A stretch of DNA of 64,000 nucleotides, taken from G963704535 sp963704535. Lineage in GTDB: Bacteria > Chloroflexota > Chloroflexia > Chloroflexales > Roseiflexaceae. The stretch lies in NCBI GenBank assembly GCA_963704535.1, contig OY969916.1, positions 7,750,001-7,814,000 of the forward strand, written 5' to 3'. Below the pieces are notes generated by a model, which was not told the origin of the DNA, searched no databases, and saw only the letters and a program-made list of their open reading frames with translations. The first letter of the stretch is position 1. Each line of letters opens with the position of its first letter. This document shows, piece after piece, positions 7,789-17,955 of this stretch. Made by a program: the position numbers and the translations under genes.

Positions 7789-8736
7789 ATGCGATCATGG
7801 ACCAGGGCACAAAAGTGGGCCATCGTCGTCGGCGTCATGCTGCTGTGCCTGCTGCTCGCGCGCCCGCAGCTTACACCAGCCGGGCCGATCCTTCTGCTCA
7901 CCGCGACCGCCAGCAGGACGCCGACCACTGTCGGTACCCCTCGGCCACACTACCTCCCGCTGGTGAAGCAGTGGCAGGAGACCAGTACTATCGATCCGCT
8001 CACGTCGCCTGACCTGGTCATTGATTTTATGTATATGGAGATGGAGGGCCGAACCGGGAGCTGTGTTATGGAGTACACCGCCTATGAGATCCGGCTGGTC
8101 GTGCGGAATGGCGGGGATGCGGCCGCCGGCTCATTTGCGGTGCAACTCAACGGTACCCAGCAGGCGGTCGTGGCAGGGCTGGCGGCTGGGCAGAGCGTCG
8201 AGTTGCACTTCCCCGGCGCCGTGCTTGGCGCGCAATACTCGGCGGACGCCGATCCGGCCAATCAGATCGCCGAGCGCGACGAGAGCAACAACACCCGGAC
8301 GTTTACCGCGCCGATGCCGACTCCACCAGCGCTCTGCACGCCCAACCCGACAACGCTCACCCAACCGCCCGACCTGGTCATTACCTACATGTATTTAGAA
8401 ATGGAGGGTCGGACTGGGGCATGCATGTTCGCCTATGCCCCCTACGGTATCCGGGTGATTGTGGTGAATACTGGTGATGTGGCGGTCGGTTCGTTCGCGG
8501 TGCAGCTCAACGGCACCGAACAGACCGTCGCGGCGGGACTGGCGGCCTTCCAGAGCGTCGAGCTGCACTTCCCCGGCACGGTGCCGAGCGGGCAATACAC
8601 GGCGATCGTTGATCCGGCCGGCCAAGTCGTCGAGAGCGACGAGAGCAACAACACTCAGACATTCATGGCACCGACTCCCACGCCGCCGCCGATCTGCACC
8701 CCAACCCCGACCAACTCGCCGACGGCAACGCCATAG
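7789..8736 (+). CDS. secreted protein with two CARDB-type repeats
   Basis: 315 residues. A basic start MRSWTRAQK and the hydrophobic segment WAIVVGVMLLCLLLA form a signal peptide or anchor. Two similar Ig-like repeats follow. Each has the pattern PDLVI-x-YMY-MEGRTG (about residues 75 and 196), then VVxNxGD-x-G-x-FAVQLNG, GLAAxQSVELHFPG, and a closing VESDESNNT. This is the CARDB (APHP) adhesion-type fold. Pro/Thr-rich linkers join and end the domains. A YLPL motif occurs just after the signal region. ATG 7789 has AAAAGGA 7 bases before it. Likely an extracellular or cell-envelope binding protein. Partner unknown. Confidence 0.78.
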   Translation: MRSWTRAQKWAIVVGVMLLCLLLARPQLTPAGPILLLTATASRTPTTVGTPRPHYLPLVKQWQETSTIDPLTSPDLVIDFMYMEMEGRTGSCVMEYTAYEIRLVVRNGGDAAAGSFAVQLNGTQQAVVAGLAAGQSVELHFPGAVLGAQYSADADPANQIAERDESNNTRTFTAPMPTPPALCTPNPTTLTQPPDLVITYMYLEMEGRTGACMFAYAPYGIRVIVVNTGDVAVGSFAVQLNGTEQTVAAGLAAFQSVELHFPGTVPSGQYTAIVDPAGQVVESDESNNTQTFMAPTPTPPPICTPTPTNSPTATP

Positions 8737-8756
8737 CGACCTGGAAGGAGCACGAA

Positions 8757-10088
<1,332 letters not shown>

Positions 10089-10099
10089 CGGATGACAAG

Positions 10100-11711
10100 A
10101 TGTCACTGATCGAAACCCGCATCAACCCGCGCGGCGCCGAGTTCGCCGCGAACCGCGAACGAATGTTCGGGGATGGTGGCCGAACTGGAGGAGCGCCAGG
10201 CCCAGGCCCGCGCCGGCGGCGGCGAGCGCAGCGTCGCCAGGTTCCGCGCGCGCGGCAAGCTGCTGCCCCGCGAGCGGCTTGAGCTGCTGCTCGACCCCGG
10301 CACGCCGTTTCTGGAACTTTCGCCGCTGGCCGCCTACGGGATGTACGGCGGCGAGTCGCCCGGCGCCTCGCAGATCACCGGCATCGGCATCGTCGGCGGC
10401 GCCGAGTGCATGGTCTTCGCCAATGACGCCACGGTCAAGGGCGGCGCGGTCTACCCGATGACGCTGCACAAGACCCTGCGCGCGCAGCGCATCGCTGAGG
10501 AGAACCGGCTGCCCTGCGTCAGCCTGGTCGAGTCGGCCGGCGCCAATCTGCTCTACGCCGCCGAGATCTTCGCCGACGTGGGCGGCAAGGGCTTCGCCAA
10601 CCAGGCGCGCATGTCGGCGCAGGGCATCCCGCAGATCGCGCTGGTGTTCGGCTCGTCCACCGCCGGCGGCGCCTACATACCCGGCATGAGCGACTACGTC
10701 GTGATGGTGCGCGGCCAGGCCAAGGTCTTCTTGGGCGGCCCGCCGCTGGTCAGGATGGCGACCGGCGAGGAGGTCGACGACGAGACGTTGGGCGGCGCCG
10801 ATCTGCACGCGCGTGTCTCCGGCGTCAGCGACTACACCGCCGAGGACGACCGCGATGCGCTGCGGATCGGGCGCCAGATCGTGGCCCAGCTCAACGCCCA
10901 CAAGGCTCTGGCGCACCGCCGCCGCGCGCCCCAGGAGCCGCGCTACGACCCCGACGAGCTGCTGGGGGTGATCTCGGCCGACCCGCGCACCCCTTTCGAT
11001 ATGCGCGAGGTGATCGCCCGGATCGTGGATGGCTCGGAGCTGCTGGAGTTCAAGCGCGACTACGGCCCGACCCTGGTCTGCGGCCACGCCCATATCAACG
11101 GCTACCCGATCGGGCTGCTGGGCAACAATGGCGTGCTGTTCTCCGAGTGCGCCCTGAAAGCGGCCCAGTTCATCCAGCTCTGTAACCAGTCGCGCACGCC
11201 GCTCGTCTACCTCCAAAACATCACCGGCTTCATGGTCGGCACCAAGTACGAGCGCGAGGGCATCGTCAAGCACGGCTCCAAGATGATCACCGCCGTAGCG
11301 ACCTCGACTGTGCCGCAGTTTACGGTGATCGTGGGCGGGTCCTACGGCGCCGGGAACTACGGCATGTGCGGCCGGGCGTTCGACCCGCGCTTCCTATGGG
11401 CCTGGCCGAGCAGCCGAGTGGCGGTGATGGGCGGCGAGCAGGCTGCCGGAGTGCTGGCGATCGTCCAGGAGGAGCAGGCGCGCGCCAGAGGCGCCGAGCC
11501 CGACCGGCAGCGCATCGCCGCAATGCAGCAGATGACGCGGCAGAAGTTCGAAGAGGAGTCCTCGCCCTACTACGCCACCGCGCGCCTGTGGGACGACGGG
11601 ATCATCGACCCGCGCGACACCCGCCGCGCACTGAGCATCGGCCTGTCGGTGGCCCATAACGTCGACTTCGTCGCACCCGGCGCGCCGCGCTACGGCGTCT
11701 TCCGCATGTGA
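10100..11711 (+). CDS. acyl-CoA carboxylase beta (carboxyltransferase) subunit, methylcrotonyl-CoA type; one frame break
   Basis: Carboxyltransferase half of a biotin-dependent acyl-CoA carboxylase. The first 24 residues (MSLIETRINPRGAEFAAN) are separated from the rest by an extra G in a G-run near 10171. Removing it gives one gene of about 536 residues. The motifs RGKLLPRERLELLLDPG, GSSTAGGAYIPGMSDY, LQNITGFMVG and GAGNYGMCGRAFDPRFLW, with the acyl-CoA pocket and VMGGEQAAGVLA, match the methylcrotonyl-CoA carboxylase group more than the propionyl type. No biotin-carrying alpha subunit is in the window. Leucine breakdown is suggested together with the acyl-CoA dehydrogenase and hydratase that follow. 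Confidence 0.88.
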
Positions 11712-11717
11712 GAACCT

Positions 11718-11768
11718 GTCTGGAAAGGGGGAGTTTGAGGGGGCCGCCCCTCAAGATCCTCTTTTCCT
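11718..11768. terminator. GAGTTTGAGGGGG hairpin repeat
   Basis: TTGAGGGG (11736-11743) pairs with CCCCTCAA (11748-11755), followed by TCCTCTTTTCC. Same family as 7716-7760. Lies between the carboxylase and the GNAT gene. Confidence 0.55.
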
Positions 11769-11793
11769 CTATACACTACGATGGATAAAGGTG

Positions 11794-12366
11794 ATGAACG
11801 ACGACATCTTCCAAACATTCCCACAACTGGAAACCTCTCGCCTCGTCCTGCGCGAGATCACCCTCGACGACGCCGAGGATATGTTTCGCAACTACTCCGA
11901 CCCGCAGGTGATGCGCTACTGGGGCCAGGCGCCGCTGCGGTCGCTCGACGAGATGCGCCACAAGATCGCCGGTATCGCGGTCGCGTTCGCCGCCGGCGAG
12001 GGCATCCGTTGGGGTATCGCGCTCAAAGGCTCCGACCGGCTGATCGGGAGCTGCGGCCACTGGCGCCTGCTCAAGGAGCACTTCCGTTCCGAGATCGGCT
12101 ACGAGCTGGCGCTGGAGCACTGGGGAAAAGGACTGATGCCCGAGGCGATCGGGGCGATCCTGCGCTTCGGTTTCGAGTGCATGGGGCTGCACACGATCGA
12201 GGCCCAGATCGACCCCAATAACCAGGCCTCGCGCCGGGTGCTGGAAAAGCAAGGCTTCGTCCAGGAGGGCTACTTCCGCGAGAACTACTGTTTCGAAGGC
12301 GTATTCACCGATACCGCGGTCTTTTCGCTGCTGGAGGCCGACTGGCTGCAACGGGAGACTGTCTGA
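11794..12366 (+). CDS. GNAT-family N-acetyltransferase (RimJ/RimL type)
   Basis: Acetyl-CoA dependent acetyltransferase of about 190 residues. It opens FQTFPQLETSRLVLREITLDD, the usual start of RimJ/RimL-like proteins. IGSCGHWRLLKEHFRSEIGYEL and GKGLMPEAIGAIL (acetyl-CoA P-loop region) follow, then IEAQIDPNNQASRRVLEKQGF. All core elements are present. ATG 11794 is chosen; the GTG at 11791 is an alternative. The substrate (a protein N-terminus or small amine) is not predictable. The stop codon lies in a repeat. Context within the acyl-CoA genes does not obviously explain it. Confidence 0.85.
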   Translation: MNDDIFQTFPQLETSRLVLREITLDDAEDMFRNYSDPQVMRYWGQAPLRSLDEMRHKIAGIAVAFAAGEGIRWGIALKGSDRLIGSCGHWRLLKEHFRSEIGYELALEHWGKGLMPEAIGAILRFGFECMGLHTIEAQIDPNNQASRRVLEKQGFVQEGYFRENYCFEGVFTDTAVFSLLEADWLQRETV

Positions 12367-12406
12367 AAAAGGGGAGTTTGAGGGGGTCGCCCCTCAAGAC
12401 TCTTTT
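12361..12406. terminator. GAGTTTGAGGGGG hairpin repeat
   Basis: TTGAGGGG (12378-12385) and CCCCTCAA (12390-12397) followed by GACTCTTTTA. The repeat begins within the last codon and stop of the GNAT gene. Confidence 0.6.
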
Positions 12407-12417
12407 ATAGCACGGGT

Positions 12418-12490
12418 CGTTAGAGATTAGAGATTAGAGATTGGAGATTGGCGACGCTGAAGTCAATCTCCAATCTCCAATCTCTAACTT
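12418..12490. repeat. gattagagattggaga inverted-repeat block
   Basis: Tandem TTAGAGATTGGAGATT words are followed by the complementary AATCTCCAATCTCC words, giving a long fold-back in the leader of the acyl-CoA dehydrogenase gene. The same family is inside the radical SAM gene (37200-37272) and at 57213-57285. Confidence 0.8.
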
Positions 12491-12503
12491 CAGGAGGGTG
12501 CCG

Positions 12504-13664
12504 ATGTCACTCTACTTTGACGAAGAGCACACCATGTTCCGCCAGATGGTTCGCCGGTTCGTCGAGAAGGAGATCAATCCCCACGTCGAGGAGTGGGAGG
12601 CGCAGCGGAGCTTCCCCGCCCACGCGCTGTTCAAAAAGATGGGCGGCTTGGGACTGCTGGGGCTCTCGTACCCGGAGCAGTACGGCGGCGCCGGGCTCGA
12701 CTACTGGTACAACGTGATCATGTTCGAGGAGCTGGGCCGCGCGGCCTGCGGCGGCGTCCCAATGGCGATCGGCGTCCACACCGATATGGCCACCCCGGCC
12801 CTGGCGCAGCATGGCTCCGAGGAGCTAAAGCAGCGCTTCCTGGTGCCGGCGATCGCCGGTGACCTGGTCACGGCGATCGCGGTGAGCGAGCCCGACGCCG
12901 GCTCCGACGTGGCCGCGATCCGCACGCGCGCCGAGCCCGACGGCGACATGTATGTGATCAACGGCGCCAAGATGTGGACGACCAACGGTACCCAGGCCGA
13001 TGTTCTGACCCTGCTGGTACGCACCAGCCCCGGCCCAGGCTACCGGGGCATGTCGCTGATCGTCGTGCCGGCCGACACACCCGGGTTCAGCGTCAGCCGC
13101 AAGCTGGAGAAGCTGGGCATGCACAGCAGCGACACCGCGATCCTTTCCTTCGACGGCGTGCGGGTGCCGAAAGCCTTCCGGATCGGCGAGGAGGGCATGG
13201 GTTTCCAGCTCCAGATGCAGCAGTTCCAGAAGGAGCGGCTGATCGGCTCGGTGATGGGGCTGGCCGGGGCCGACTGGGCGATCGAACTGACGGCCAAGTA
13301 TTGCAAGGAGCGGCACGCCTTCGGTCGGGCGCTGATCGAGAATCAGTGGATCCACTTCCGGCTGGCCGAGCTGCTGACCGAGGTCGAGGCGGCGCGCCAA
13401 CTCCTTTACCACTGCACGCGGATGATGATCGCCGGCCAGGACGCGACCAGGGAGGTCTCGATGGCCAAGCTCAAGGTCGGTCGGCTGGCGCGCGAGGTGG
13501 CCGACACTTGCGTGCAGTTCCACGGCGGGATGGGCTACGTCGAGGAGTACCCGATCGCGCGCTACTTCCGCGACTCGCGGCTGCTCTCGATCGGCGGCGG
13601 GGCCGATGAAATCATGCTGGGCATCATCGCCAAGTACGCGGGGCTGTACCCGACCAAGGGGTGA
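12504..13664 (+). CDS. acyl-CoA dehydrogenase
   Basis: FAD flavoprotein oxidising acyl-CoA to enoyl-CoA and passing electrons to ETF. 386 residues, normal length. VSEPDAGSDVAAI and INGAKMWTTNGTQAD are the flavin/substrate motifs, ERHAFGRALIENQ is family-typical, and QFHGGMGYVEEYPIARYFRD is the C-terminal signature. The usual catalytic Glu of the YEGTSEI loop is absent (the loop reads IGGGADEI). E244 in FQKERLIG is positioned where isovaleryl-CoA and long-chain dehydrogenases carry their base. A branched-chain substrate would fit the neighbouring carboxylase and hydratase. ATG 12504 has AGGAGGG 5 bases before it. The stop lies in the gacaagat repeat. Confidence 0.92.
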   Translation: MSLYFDEEHTMFRQMVRRFVEKEINPHVEEWEAQRSFPAHALFKKMGGLGLLGLSYPEQYGGAGLDYWYNVIMFEELGRAACGGVPMAIGVHTDMATPALAQHGSEELKQRFLVPAIAGDLVTAIAVSEPDAGSDVAAIRTRAEPDGDMYVINGAKMWTTNGTQADVLTLLVRTSPGPGYRGMSLIVVPADTPGFSVSRKLEKLGMHSSDTAILSFDGVRVPKAFRIGEEGMGFQLQMQQFQKERLIGSVMGLAGADWAIELTAKYCKERHAFGRALIENQWIHFRLAELLTEVEAARQLLYHCTRMMIAGQDATREVSMAKLKVGRLAREVADTCVQFHGGMGYVEEYPIARYFRDSRLLSIGGGADEIMLGIIAKYAGLYPTKG

Positions 13665-13755
13665 CAAGATGACAAGATGAGGGGGTGACAAGCTGAAAGG
13701 GTGAAGGGGTGAAATTTGTTATCTTGTCATCTTGTCATCTTGTCATCTTGTCGGG
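13661..13755. repeat. gacaagat / atcttgtc inverted-repeat block
   Basis: GTGACAAGATGACAAGATGA words are followed, after a purine-rich centre (GGGTGAAGGGGTGAAA), by four ATCTTGTC words. Fills the gap between acyl-CoA dehydrogenase and enoyl-CoA hydratase and provides the stop of the former. Confidence 0.8.
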
Positions 13756-13769
13756 AGCGAAAAGACTCT

Positions 13770-14570
13770 ATGGACTACGAAACACTGGTGATCGACGCAC
13801 AGGCCGGGGTCGCGCGCGTGACACTGAACCGGCCGCAGGCACGCAACGCTCTGAGCCGCGAGATGATCGCCGACCTGCACGCCTACTTCGCCGCGATCCG
13901 CCCCGACCGCTCGATTCGTGTGGTGGTGCTGGGCGGCAGCGGGGCGGCGTTCTGCGCCGGCGGCGACCTCAAGGAGATGCAGGCGGACGCGACGGCGACG
14001 CGCGAACAGCAGCTCGACGCCGCCCAGCAGCTCGACGCCCTGCTCGCGGCGATCAGCCAGGCGCCGCAGGTGGTGGTCGCGCGGGTCCACGGTGCGGCGG
14101 TCGGCGGCGGCGTTGGGCTGGTCTGCGCGGTCGATATCGCCATCGCCGCCCACGAGGCGACGCTGGCGCTGCCGGAGGTGCGCTTGGGGATCGTCCCGGC
14201 GATGATCGCGCCATATGTCGTCGGGCGGGTCGGGCTGGCCGAGGCGCGCCGGCTGATGCTGACGGGGATCACGCTGGGCGGGGCCGAGGCGGCGGCAGCC
14301 GGCCTGGTCGCGGAGGCTTGTCCGGCGGCCGAGTTGGACGAGCGCGTCGAGCGCTACGTCGGAGCGGTGCTCCAGTGCGCGCCGGGGGCGCTGGCGGCCT
14401 GCAAAGAGCTGCTCTTCACAGTCGCCGCCAGGCCGCCGACCGAGACCGCCGCCTACCGGGCCGAGCTACTCAGCCGGCTCCGCGCGGGCGAGGAGGGGCA
14501 GGAGGGGATGCGGGCGTTTCTGGAGCGGCGCCGTCCCGGATGGGCATCCCAACCACGACGTGAAACGTGA
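13770..14570 (+). CDS. enoyl-CoA hydratase/isomerase, methylglutaconyl-CoA hydratase-like
   Basis: Crotonase-fold protein of 266 residues. RVTLNRPQARNALSREMI, the oxyanion-hole motif FCAGGDLKEMQ, and VHGAAVGGGVGLVCAVDIAIA with LPEVRLGIVPAMIAPYVV are present. The hydratase Glu pair is only partly identifiable: an Ala/Gly-rich loop is followed by PEVRLG, whose Glu is conserved. Context with a methylcrotonyl-CoA-type carboxylase and acyl-CoA dehydrogenase suggests leucine degradation. The start at 13770 has only a weak, distant GGGAG. The last codons and the stop lie in the acgtgaaacgtg repeat, so the natural C-terminus may have been altered. Confidence 0.87.
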   Translation: MDYETLVIDAQAGVARVTLNRPQARNALSREMIADLHAYFAAIRPDRSIRVVVLGGSGAAFCAGGDLKEMQADATATREQQLDAAQQLDALLAAISQAPQVVVARVHGAAVGGGVGLVCAVDIAIAAHEATLALPEVRLGIVPAMIAPYVVGRVGLAEARRLMLTGITLGGAEAAAAGLVAEACPAAELDERVERYVGAVLQCAPGALAACKELLFTVAARPPTETAAYRAELLSRLRAGEEGQEGMRAFLERRRPGWASQPRRET

Positions 14571-14622
14571 AACGTGATGCGTGAGTTCGATTCACGCAAC
14601 ACGCAACACGCAACACGTTTCA
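14562..14622. repeat. acgtgaaacgtg / cacgcaacacg inverted-repeat block
   Basis: GTGAAACGTGAAACGTGATGCGTGA is followed by TTCACGCAACACGCAACACG and CGTTTCAC. It supplies stop codons to both convergent neighbours: the hydratase (14568-14570) and the VOC gene (14620-14622). Confidence 0.8.
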
Positions 14623-15054
14623 CTGAAGACAAAACTCATTGCCCTCGGGATCTTGCATGACCACCCAGTACTCTCCGCTCTCCTCGTACGGGCGCAGCCT
14701 GGTCGCACCAAGGCCGACGAGCCGCTCGACTGCTGCGTCGACGCGGGCGCGCCGCTCGTCGATTGGGGTCGTGTGGCCGCCGCCGACATTCACGTCCAAG
14801 TGGACTCGATTCTTGACTGTCTTGGGTTCAGGCACTTTTTGGAAGTAGATGCGCGGCCCTTTGCCGTCTGGGTCCACAATCGCGTACGCTTTGTCCCACT
14901 GATCCTCCGGAACTCCGATCGAGGTCAAAAAAGCCTCCCACGACTCGTGGCCTGCGGGCGGGTCTTGCATCTTGTACCCCAGGACGGCGGCCCAGAAGGT
15001 GCCCACACGCTCCGGGTTGGCGCAGTCGAACGTGATCTGAACGGGAACTGCCAT
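14620..15054 (-). CDS. VOC (glyoxalase/bleomycin-resistance fold) protein
   Basis: 144 residues. The opening MAVPVQITFDCANPERVGTFWAAVLGY and closing EYWVVMQDPEGNEFCLQ are hallmarks of the glyoxalase-like subgroup in which a beta-alpha-beta-beta-beta unit is repeated. RIYFQKVPEPKTVKNRVHLDVNV marks the second module. It most resembles uncharacterised glyoxalase-like domain proteins, not a specific dioxygenase. ATG at 15052-15054 has AAAGGAGG upstream. The stop codon is in a repeat. Function unknown. Convergent with the hydratase gene. Confidence 0.83.
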   Translation of the reverse strand: MAVPVQITFDCANPERVGTFWAAVLGYKMQDPPAGHESWEAFLTSIGVPEDQWDKAYAIVDPDGKGPRIYFQKVPEPKTVKNRVHLDVNVGGGHTTPIDERRARVDAAVERLVGLGATRLRPYEESGEYWVVMQDPEGNEFCLQ

Positions 15055-15094
15055 TGTATGCCTCCTTTGACAAGTTTCGGGTGGACCTCGTTCT

Positions 15095-15156
15095 ACTTTA
15101 CAATGTGGGTGGGGAGAGACTGAGGGGGCTGCCCCCTCAAACCCCCTTTTTCTCGG
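15095..15156. terminator. tttacaatgtgggtggg + TGAGGGGG hairpin repeat
   Basis: TGAGGGGG (15121-15128) pairs with CCCCCTCA (15132-15139), preceded by CTTTACAATGTGGGTGGGGAGAGAC and followed by T5. The same 60-bp element recurs at 54594 and, inverted, at 60580. It provides the stop of the methyltransferase gene on the minus strand. Confidence 0.6.
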
Positions 15157-16355
15157 AGTGGAACAGGGCGATTGGACTCCGGTCGAACGAAGCGCGCTCT
15201 CCAGGAGCCAGCCAGCCCTGCTGCGCTACCACTGCCGCACATGGGCCATAGGCACAGATGCGAATATCTCGTTGTTTGGCCACGCCACGTAGCCGATCGA
15301 GAACTGCCTGCAACAGCGTGCCATGGAATGGGGAGTATAGATAAAACAGCGTACCGTCGGAGAAATCCGCTTCTCGTGCATCCTGCTGCCGAAACGATAC
15401 GCCGGCAAGGTTTAATGTTGCGGCACAGCGGCGGGCGTAGGCACAATAGGCTGGTTGGAATTCTATGCCTATTGTTCGGGCGCCGGTGATCAGGGATACA
15501 AGGATAGGGACGTGACCAAGCCCGGAACCGATGTCATAGAACACGTCGGCTTGGTTGAGTTGCGTCAACTGGATCATTTCAAAGATCAACCGGCTGGGAG
15601 TTGGCTGATACGCAATCATCTCGGCTTCCAATGCTTCGGGTTCTTCCGGCCCTGAGTTCGATCTGTAAAATACCGTTCATTAGCACATCAAGGCTATCAT
15701 AGGTTAGCTCATCATTTGCGCCGGGCGTATGACCCTGAATGTGCAGCATTCCTAAATCACTTGGAACGTGGGTGGGCTTTTCTGTGGGGGCTTCCCCCAC
15801 ACCCCCTTTTTCGACTCCGGAGTGGGTGGGCTTTTCTGTGGGGGCTTCCCCCACACCCCCTTTTTCGACTCCGGAGTGGGTGGGCTTTTCTGTGGGGGCT
15901 CCCCCCACACCCCCTTTTTCGACTCCGGAGTGGGTGGGCTTTTCTGTGGGGGCTTCCCCCACATCCCCTTTTTCGACTCCGGAGTGGGTGGGCTTTTCTG
16001 TGGGGGCTTCCCCCACATCCCCTTTTCCAACTCCGGTAGGAATGCTATATCGGCTGAGTTCGCGCATCAGGGCGCGGCGGTCGTAGTTGCCCGCGGCAAT
16101 GCGCGCGCGCAGGCGTTGACAGTATTGCTCATTCAGGCCGAGGAGGGTGTCGCGCAGTGTACTCGCGCGGGCGTGGAGGGCCGAGAGCTGTGGATCTTGA
16201 GGGTGCGCGGTCGCGAGCGCGAGAAGCCTATCGAAGACGTGCAGCTCCATCACATCAAGCGTGTCGGTTCGTTCGGCGAACTGATCTTCGTCGTAGAGCG
16301 CCGTGTTCTGCGCGATTGCATCGAGTAGGGCTTGGATTTCGGCGGCGGCGGGCAT
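15137..16355 (-). CDS. SAM-dependent methyltransferase with in-frame repeat insert (one frame break)
   Basis: The C-terminal 165 residues form a class I methyltransferase: ADVFYDIGSGLGHVPILVSL is motif I, followed by ARTIGIEFQPAYCAYARR and TLFYLYSPFHGTLLQAVLDRL. The N-terminal part (MPAAAEIQALLDAIAQNT) is helical. Between them lie five copies of an 18-residue unit, EKPTHSGVEKGDVGEAPT, encoded by 54-bp DNA repeats that keep the frame. Downstream of the repeats one extra A near 15653 shifts the frame. Removing it joins both halves. The stop is in another repeat. The substrate is unknown. The natural protein would be about 400 residues, roughly 90 of them repeat-derived. Confidence 0.72.
15768..16037. 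repeat. five tandem 54-bp repeats inside a coding sequence
   Basis: Units start at 15768, 15822, 15876, 15930 and 15984. Each contains the hairpin GTGGGGGCTTCCCCCAC followed by a C/T tract and CGACTCCGGA. Copies differ by only a few bases. Because 54 is a multiple of three, the methyltransferase frame is kept. Confidence 0.92.
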
Positions 16356-16445
16356 AGGCGATCTCAATGAGCGTAGGCGGACAAGCGTCGGCATTGTACC
16401 ATTGATTATGCTCCTCAGTGGCAGGACTTACACGGTGGCGCCCGC

Positions 16446-16556
16446 AACGCTTTATGCTACATCCTCTATCTTTTCTCGCCAATTTTTCGCCGTAGGGCGA
16501 AAAATTGGCGAGAACATGCAAGGAAAAGTACCGTACTGCCGTAGGCCAAAGTCGCG
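16446..16556. repeat. large cruciform repeat, copy 2
   Basis: Arms TTCTCGCCAATTTTTCGCC (16473-16491) and the complement (16496-16514) with a 4-base loop. The base changes relative to copies 1 and 3 occur in both arms, so pairing is kept. Lies upstream of the methyltransferase and downstream of the nicotinate phosphoribosyltransferase; 16356-16571 holds no gene. Confidence 0.82.
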
Positions 16557-16571
16557 ACCACCTAAGTTCTT

Positions 16572-17927
16572 TCATTGAATCCTGATCAAATCAGGATTTT
16601 CGCACGCCCGTCGTCCGACCTTGACTAGGTCGCGCCAGGTGTCGCCGATCTTGACCCGCACGATGTCGCAGGTGAAGTCGTTGTTGGTGCCCTCCTCGTC
16701 GCTGTTCGAGAAGAGCGACGACCCGACCCCGTAGATGTCGGCCGGCACGCCCAGCTCCTCGAAGCGGCGGATCTTTTTCGGGCTGAAGCCGCCGGTGACG
16801 ACGATCTTGACGTCGTGGCACCACTCCTGCGCCCGCGCGACCCAACTATCTGGGAGCGACCAGCGCTTCCAGGCCTCATCGATCGCCTGGCGTAGAAAGA
16901 ACACCAGTCGCGGGTTGACGCCCATGTCAAGCTCCTTCATCCCCAGCGGCGGCACGCTCACGTCGCGCAGGGTGCCGCCGGTGTCGGGCCGCACGCCATA
17001 CAGCTTGTAGCGGCACGCCTCCTGGGCCTGGTCCGCCTCGACCAGCTCGCGGTAGCGCGCGAACATCGCGTCCATCACCAGCAGCGAGGTGCCGACGCAG
17101 TCATTGTCGAAGTCGATCAGGGCGATGCGCGGGATCTCAAGCGGGCGAGTCTCGGCGAATGCCAGCATGCACTCGACGGAGTCGCCCAGGAAGGCGGCGA
17201 TCGCGGCGTGGGCGATCGTGCCGCCGCCCAGGCCACCCCACCAGTCGCCCTGGGCATCGGTCGAGATGTAGGCGTCGACATCGCGCCCGTAGTCCAGGTT
17301 GCAGCGCTGTATGGCGATATTGTAGGCGTAGCCGTCGGCGGCCTGGACCTCGTGGGCGTCGAAGCGCGCCGGGAAGAACAGCACCGGCTTGCCGCGCGCG
17401 GCCACCAGCACATTGTAGACATTGGTGGCAATACGGGTCTCGCGGGTCAGCGCACCCAGCGTTGGCGTCTCGATCAGGGCGAAGTCGCGGTAGCGCCCGC
17501 GCACCTTGAGCACCGGCCGCACATTCAGCGGGTTGCCGTCGTAGCGAACGACCACGCCGTCGTGGACGGCCTCGACCTCAAGCTGGTCGTAGGTGTTGAC
17601 GAACGCGCCTGCGTCGTCGTAGTAGCCGGTGCAGTTCTGAAGCATCGCAAGCGCCTTATCGACTCCGACGACGACCGAGAAGGGTTGGCGGCGCGTGAAC
17701 CACTGCATCTCGACTTCGATATTGCCGATGTCGTGGCCGCGCGCGTCGACGCCGGCCGCCGCCAGCCGCCCCGATTGGCCGCCGAACCCGTAGCCGCGCC
17801 GGGCCAGCACACTCAGCATGCCGACGATGTTCTCGAAGTATTTATCGGAGTACCAGCCGGCGCGCATACGCTCGGCATCCAGCTTGAAGGTTTCGTTGGT
17901 CAGGCGTTGGTTGTCAAAGATGCTCAT
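16572..17927 (-). CDS. nicotinate phosphoribosyltransferase
   Basis: Salvage enzyme forming nicotinate mononucleotide from nicotinate and PRPP with ATP. 451 residues. LDAERMRAGWYSDKYFENIV is the typical N-terminus of the clade that keeps YSDKYF. RIATNVYNVLVAARGKPVLFFPARFD, ALIDFDNDCVGTSLLV, YGVRPDTGGTLRD and VVTGGFSPKKIRRFEELGVPADIYGVGSSL cover the PRPP and phosphate sites. SNSDEEGTNNDFTCDIV follows. The start at 17925-17927 has GAAAGG upstream. It stands alone, opposite a LacI-controlled operon, with a promoter flanked by a 12-bp inverted repeat. Confidence 0.92.
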   Translation of the reverse strand: MSIFDNQRLTNETFKLDAERMRAGWYSDKYFENIVGMLSVLARRGYGFGGQSGRLAAAGVDARGHDIGNIEVEMQWFTRRQPFSVVVGVDKALAMLQNCTGYYDDAGAFVNTYDQLEVEAVHDGVVVRYDGNPLNVRPVLKVRGRYRDFALIETPTLGALTRETRIATNVYNVLVAARGKPVLFFPARFDAHEVQAADGYAYNIAIQRCNLDYGRDVDAYISTDAQGDWWGGLGGGTIAHAAIAAFLGDSVECMLAFAETRPLEIPRIALIDFDNDCVGTSLLVMDAMFARYRELVEADQAQEACRYKLYGVRPDTGGTLRDVSVPPLGMKELDMGVNPRLVFFLRQAIDEAWKRWSLPDSWVARAQEWCHDVKIVVTGGFSPKKIRRFEELGVPADIYGVGSSLFSNSDEEGTNNDFTCDIVRVKIGDTWRDLVKVGRRACENPDLIRIQ

Positions 17928-17955
17928 GAGGGTGCCTTTCGTATTTTATTGTTAT

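Noticed and set aside
10122..11273. 383-residue minus-strand frame opposite the carboxylase
   Set aside because: Antisense shadow; the plus strand has complete carboxyltransferase motifs.
15716..16328. Frames reading WVGFSVGASPTPPFSTPE or FLWGLPPHPLF on the plus strand
   Set aside because: Translations of the 54-bp repeat in the other strand; the minus-strand frame continues into a real methyltransferase.
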